From contig NZ_OY776488.1 in assembly GCF_963675635.1 (NCBI RefSeq), positions 2,624,001-2,688,000 of the forward strand: 64,000 bases of DNA. The letters run 5' to 3'. Made by a program: the position numbers and the translations under genes. Each line of letters starts with the position of its first letter. Position 1 is the stretch's first letter. Shown piece after piece: positions 63,159-64,000 of this stretch. The notes under the pieces were generated by a model that worked only from the letters and a program-made list of their open reading frames with translations, was not told where the DNA came from and ran no database searches. Origin of the DNA: an uncultured Pseudodesulfovibrio sp. (lineage in GTDB: Bacteria; Desulfobacterota; Desulfovibrionia; Desulfovibrionales; Desulfovibrionaceae).

Positions 63159-64000
63159 CTATTCGAAGTCTTGCCCTGTTTCTCCGGCAGGAAGAGCTTC
63201 TGGCGTCGCTGTTACCAACGTTGTCTGGGAATACCCCACGGAGCCAAGCATCGGCTGCTCGCCGCAATTGAAATAGGACATCATCTCACGCAAGGAACTG
63301 CCCTGCCCGGCCAGCTCTTCGGAAGTTGACGCCATCTCTTCGGAAGCGGCAGCACTTGCCTGGGTTGCCGTTTCCACTTGAGAGACTGCACACGATATCT
63401 GTTTGACTGCGGCATCCTGCTCCTCACAGGCTGCATTGATTTCCGAAACCAGCTGCGCGGTCTTCTCAATGTCAGGAACCAATTCTTCAAGCATGGTCAA
63501 CGCCTGGTCCGCCACGGAGACAGTGTTGGTTGAAAGTCCACCGATTTCACTGGCGGCTTCGCCGCTGCGCTCGGCAAGCTTGCGAACCTCGGCAGCAACA
63601 ACGGCGAACCCCTTGCCCTGCTCCCCCGCCCGCGCAGCTTCAATAGCCGCATTCAAGGCGAGCAGATTGGTCTGCCGGGCAATCTCCTCGATAATGGTAA
63701 TTTTTTCGGCTATCATTTTCATGGCATCCACGGCGTGAGTGACTGCTCCGCCACTCTCGGAAGCCTTCTGGGCAGCTCTGGAAGCGATCTGGGCCGTCTC
63801 CTGAGAGTTTTCCGCATTCTGGGCGATGGAAGCCTTTACCTGTTCAATGGAGGCCGACACCTCTTCGATACTGGCAGCCTGTTCAGCAGTCCCCTGAGCC
63901 AGGGAGCCGGAAGTGCTTGACAGTTGATCACTTCCCGAGGCCACGTTATCAACAGCCCTGTTCACGCCGTACACCACATCACGCAGCCTGAGAATCATTT
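63159..64000 (-). CDS. Methyl-accepting chemotaxis protein, C-terminal part
   Basis: The 3' 280 codons of a chemoreceptor that continues past the window's right edge. Visible parts: a stretch with [20 protein letters not shown], the signalling hairpin with the tip [40 protein letters not shown], the methylation helices and a final [10 protein letters not shown] tail. No CheR pentapeptide. The tip is the same class as the receptors at 18.6, 38.7 and 43.8 kb. Confidence 0.9.
   Translation of the reverse strand, partial: MILRLRDVVYGVNRAVDNVASGSDQLSSTSGSLAQGTAEQAASIEEVSASIEQVKASIAQNAENSQETAQIASRAAQKASESGGAVTHAVDAMKMIAEKITIIEEIARQTNLLALNAAIEAARAGEQGKGFAVVAAEVRKLAERSGEAASEIGGLSTNTVSVADQALTMLEELVPDIEKTAQLVSEINAACEEQDAAVKQISCAVSQVETATQASAAASEEMASTSEELAGQGSSLREMMSYFNCGEQPMLGSVGYSQTTLVTATPEALPAGETGQDFE

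Overview
The window looks like chromosomal DNA of a marine, sulfate-reducer-type deltaproteobacterium (Desulfovibrionales, Pseudodesulfovibrio/Desulfovibrio-like). This is inferred from gene content: a tungsten-type aldehyde:ferredoxin oxidoreductase with a polyferredoxin, an orange-protein (ORP) operon with two MinD-type ATPases carrying ferredoxin inserts, five methyl-accepting chemotaxis proteins (two with HBM-type sensors), a DUF362 ferredoxin, NhaB, and several solitary periplasmic binding proteins. No ribosomal RNA or CRISPR array is present. There is one tRNA (Phe).

Layout. 1-3.1 kb (minus): end of an NAD-dependent epimerase, an NtrY-like sensor kinase and a DUF4390 protein. 3.2-4.1: double UspA. 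4.2-7.1 (minus): an ArsR-controlled redox operon (arsR, ArsP/SO_0444-like permease, mini-thioredoxin, thioredoxin lipoprotein, CcdA) with two identical operator palindromes. 7.2-9.3: secreted hypothetical protein, then NfeD and an SPFH protein. 9.4-13.3 (minus): deoxynucleoside catabolic operon cdd-deoC-deoA-deoB. 13.6-17.8 (minus): secreted protein, then nhaB and a beta-helix protein behind a structured leader RNA with a terminator. 18.1-22.7: small protein and two convergent HBM chemoreceptors. 23.0-25.4 (minus): tRNA-Phe, ferredoxin and AOR. 25.5-28.9: glycosyltransferase and a diguanylate cyclase. 29.1-32.3: remnant of a podovirus-like head module (portal, Bbp19, interrupted scaffold-like gene). 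32.4-38.5: rlmN, zinc-binding protein and PBP divergent from zupT, a small conserved protein, nfo and a HAD phosphatase. 38.7-45.8: dCache receptor, DUF362 protein, glnA, and a receptor with two CZB-like modules. 46-52.9 (minus): two solute-binding proteins, UspA, MltF coupled to a PAS-SpoIIE phosphatase, LysE, PACE efflux protein. 53.1-56.6 (plus): ORP operon whose first gene fuses DUF134, a DUF5320-like Gly/Met-rich segment and an ORP domain. 56.7-61.8: solute-binding proteins around comM, with two decayed copies of the comM 5' end and one frameshifted binding-protein gene. 61.9-64.0 (minus): sensor kinase and the end of another chemoreceptor.

The themes are environmental sensing (chemoreceptors, kinases, diguanylate cyclase, phosphatase, UspA), metal and ion homeostasis (ArsR operon, NhaB, Zn uptake) and Fe-S/Mo/W redox chemistry. 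The most unusual items are the modular ORP fusion with preserved internal start sites and twin promoter palindromes, the nhaB leader with overlapping anti-terminator/terminator stems, the triplicated comM 5' segment, the stop-codon hairpin in the phage gene, and the chemoreceptor with two tandem zinc-type modules.
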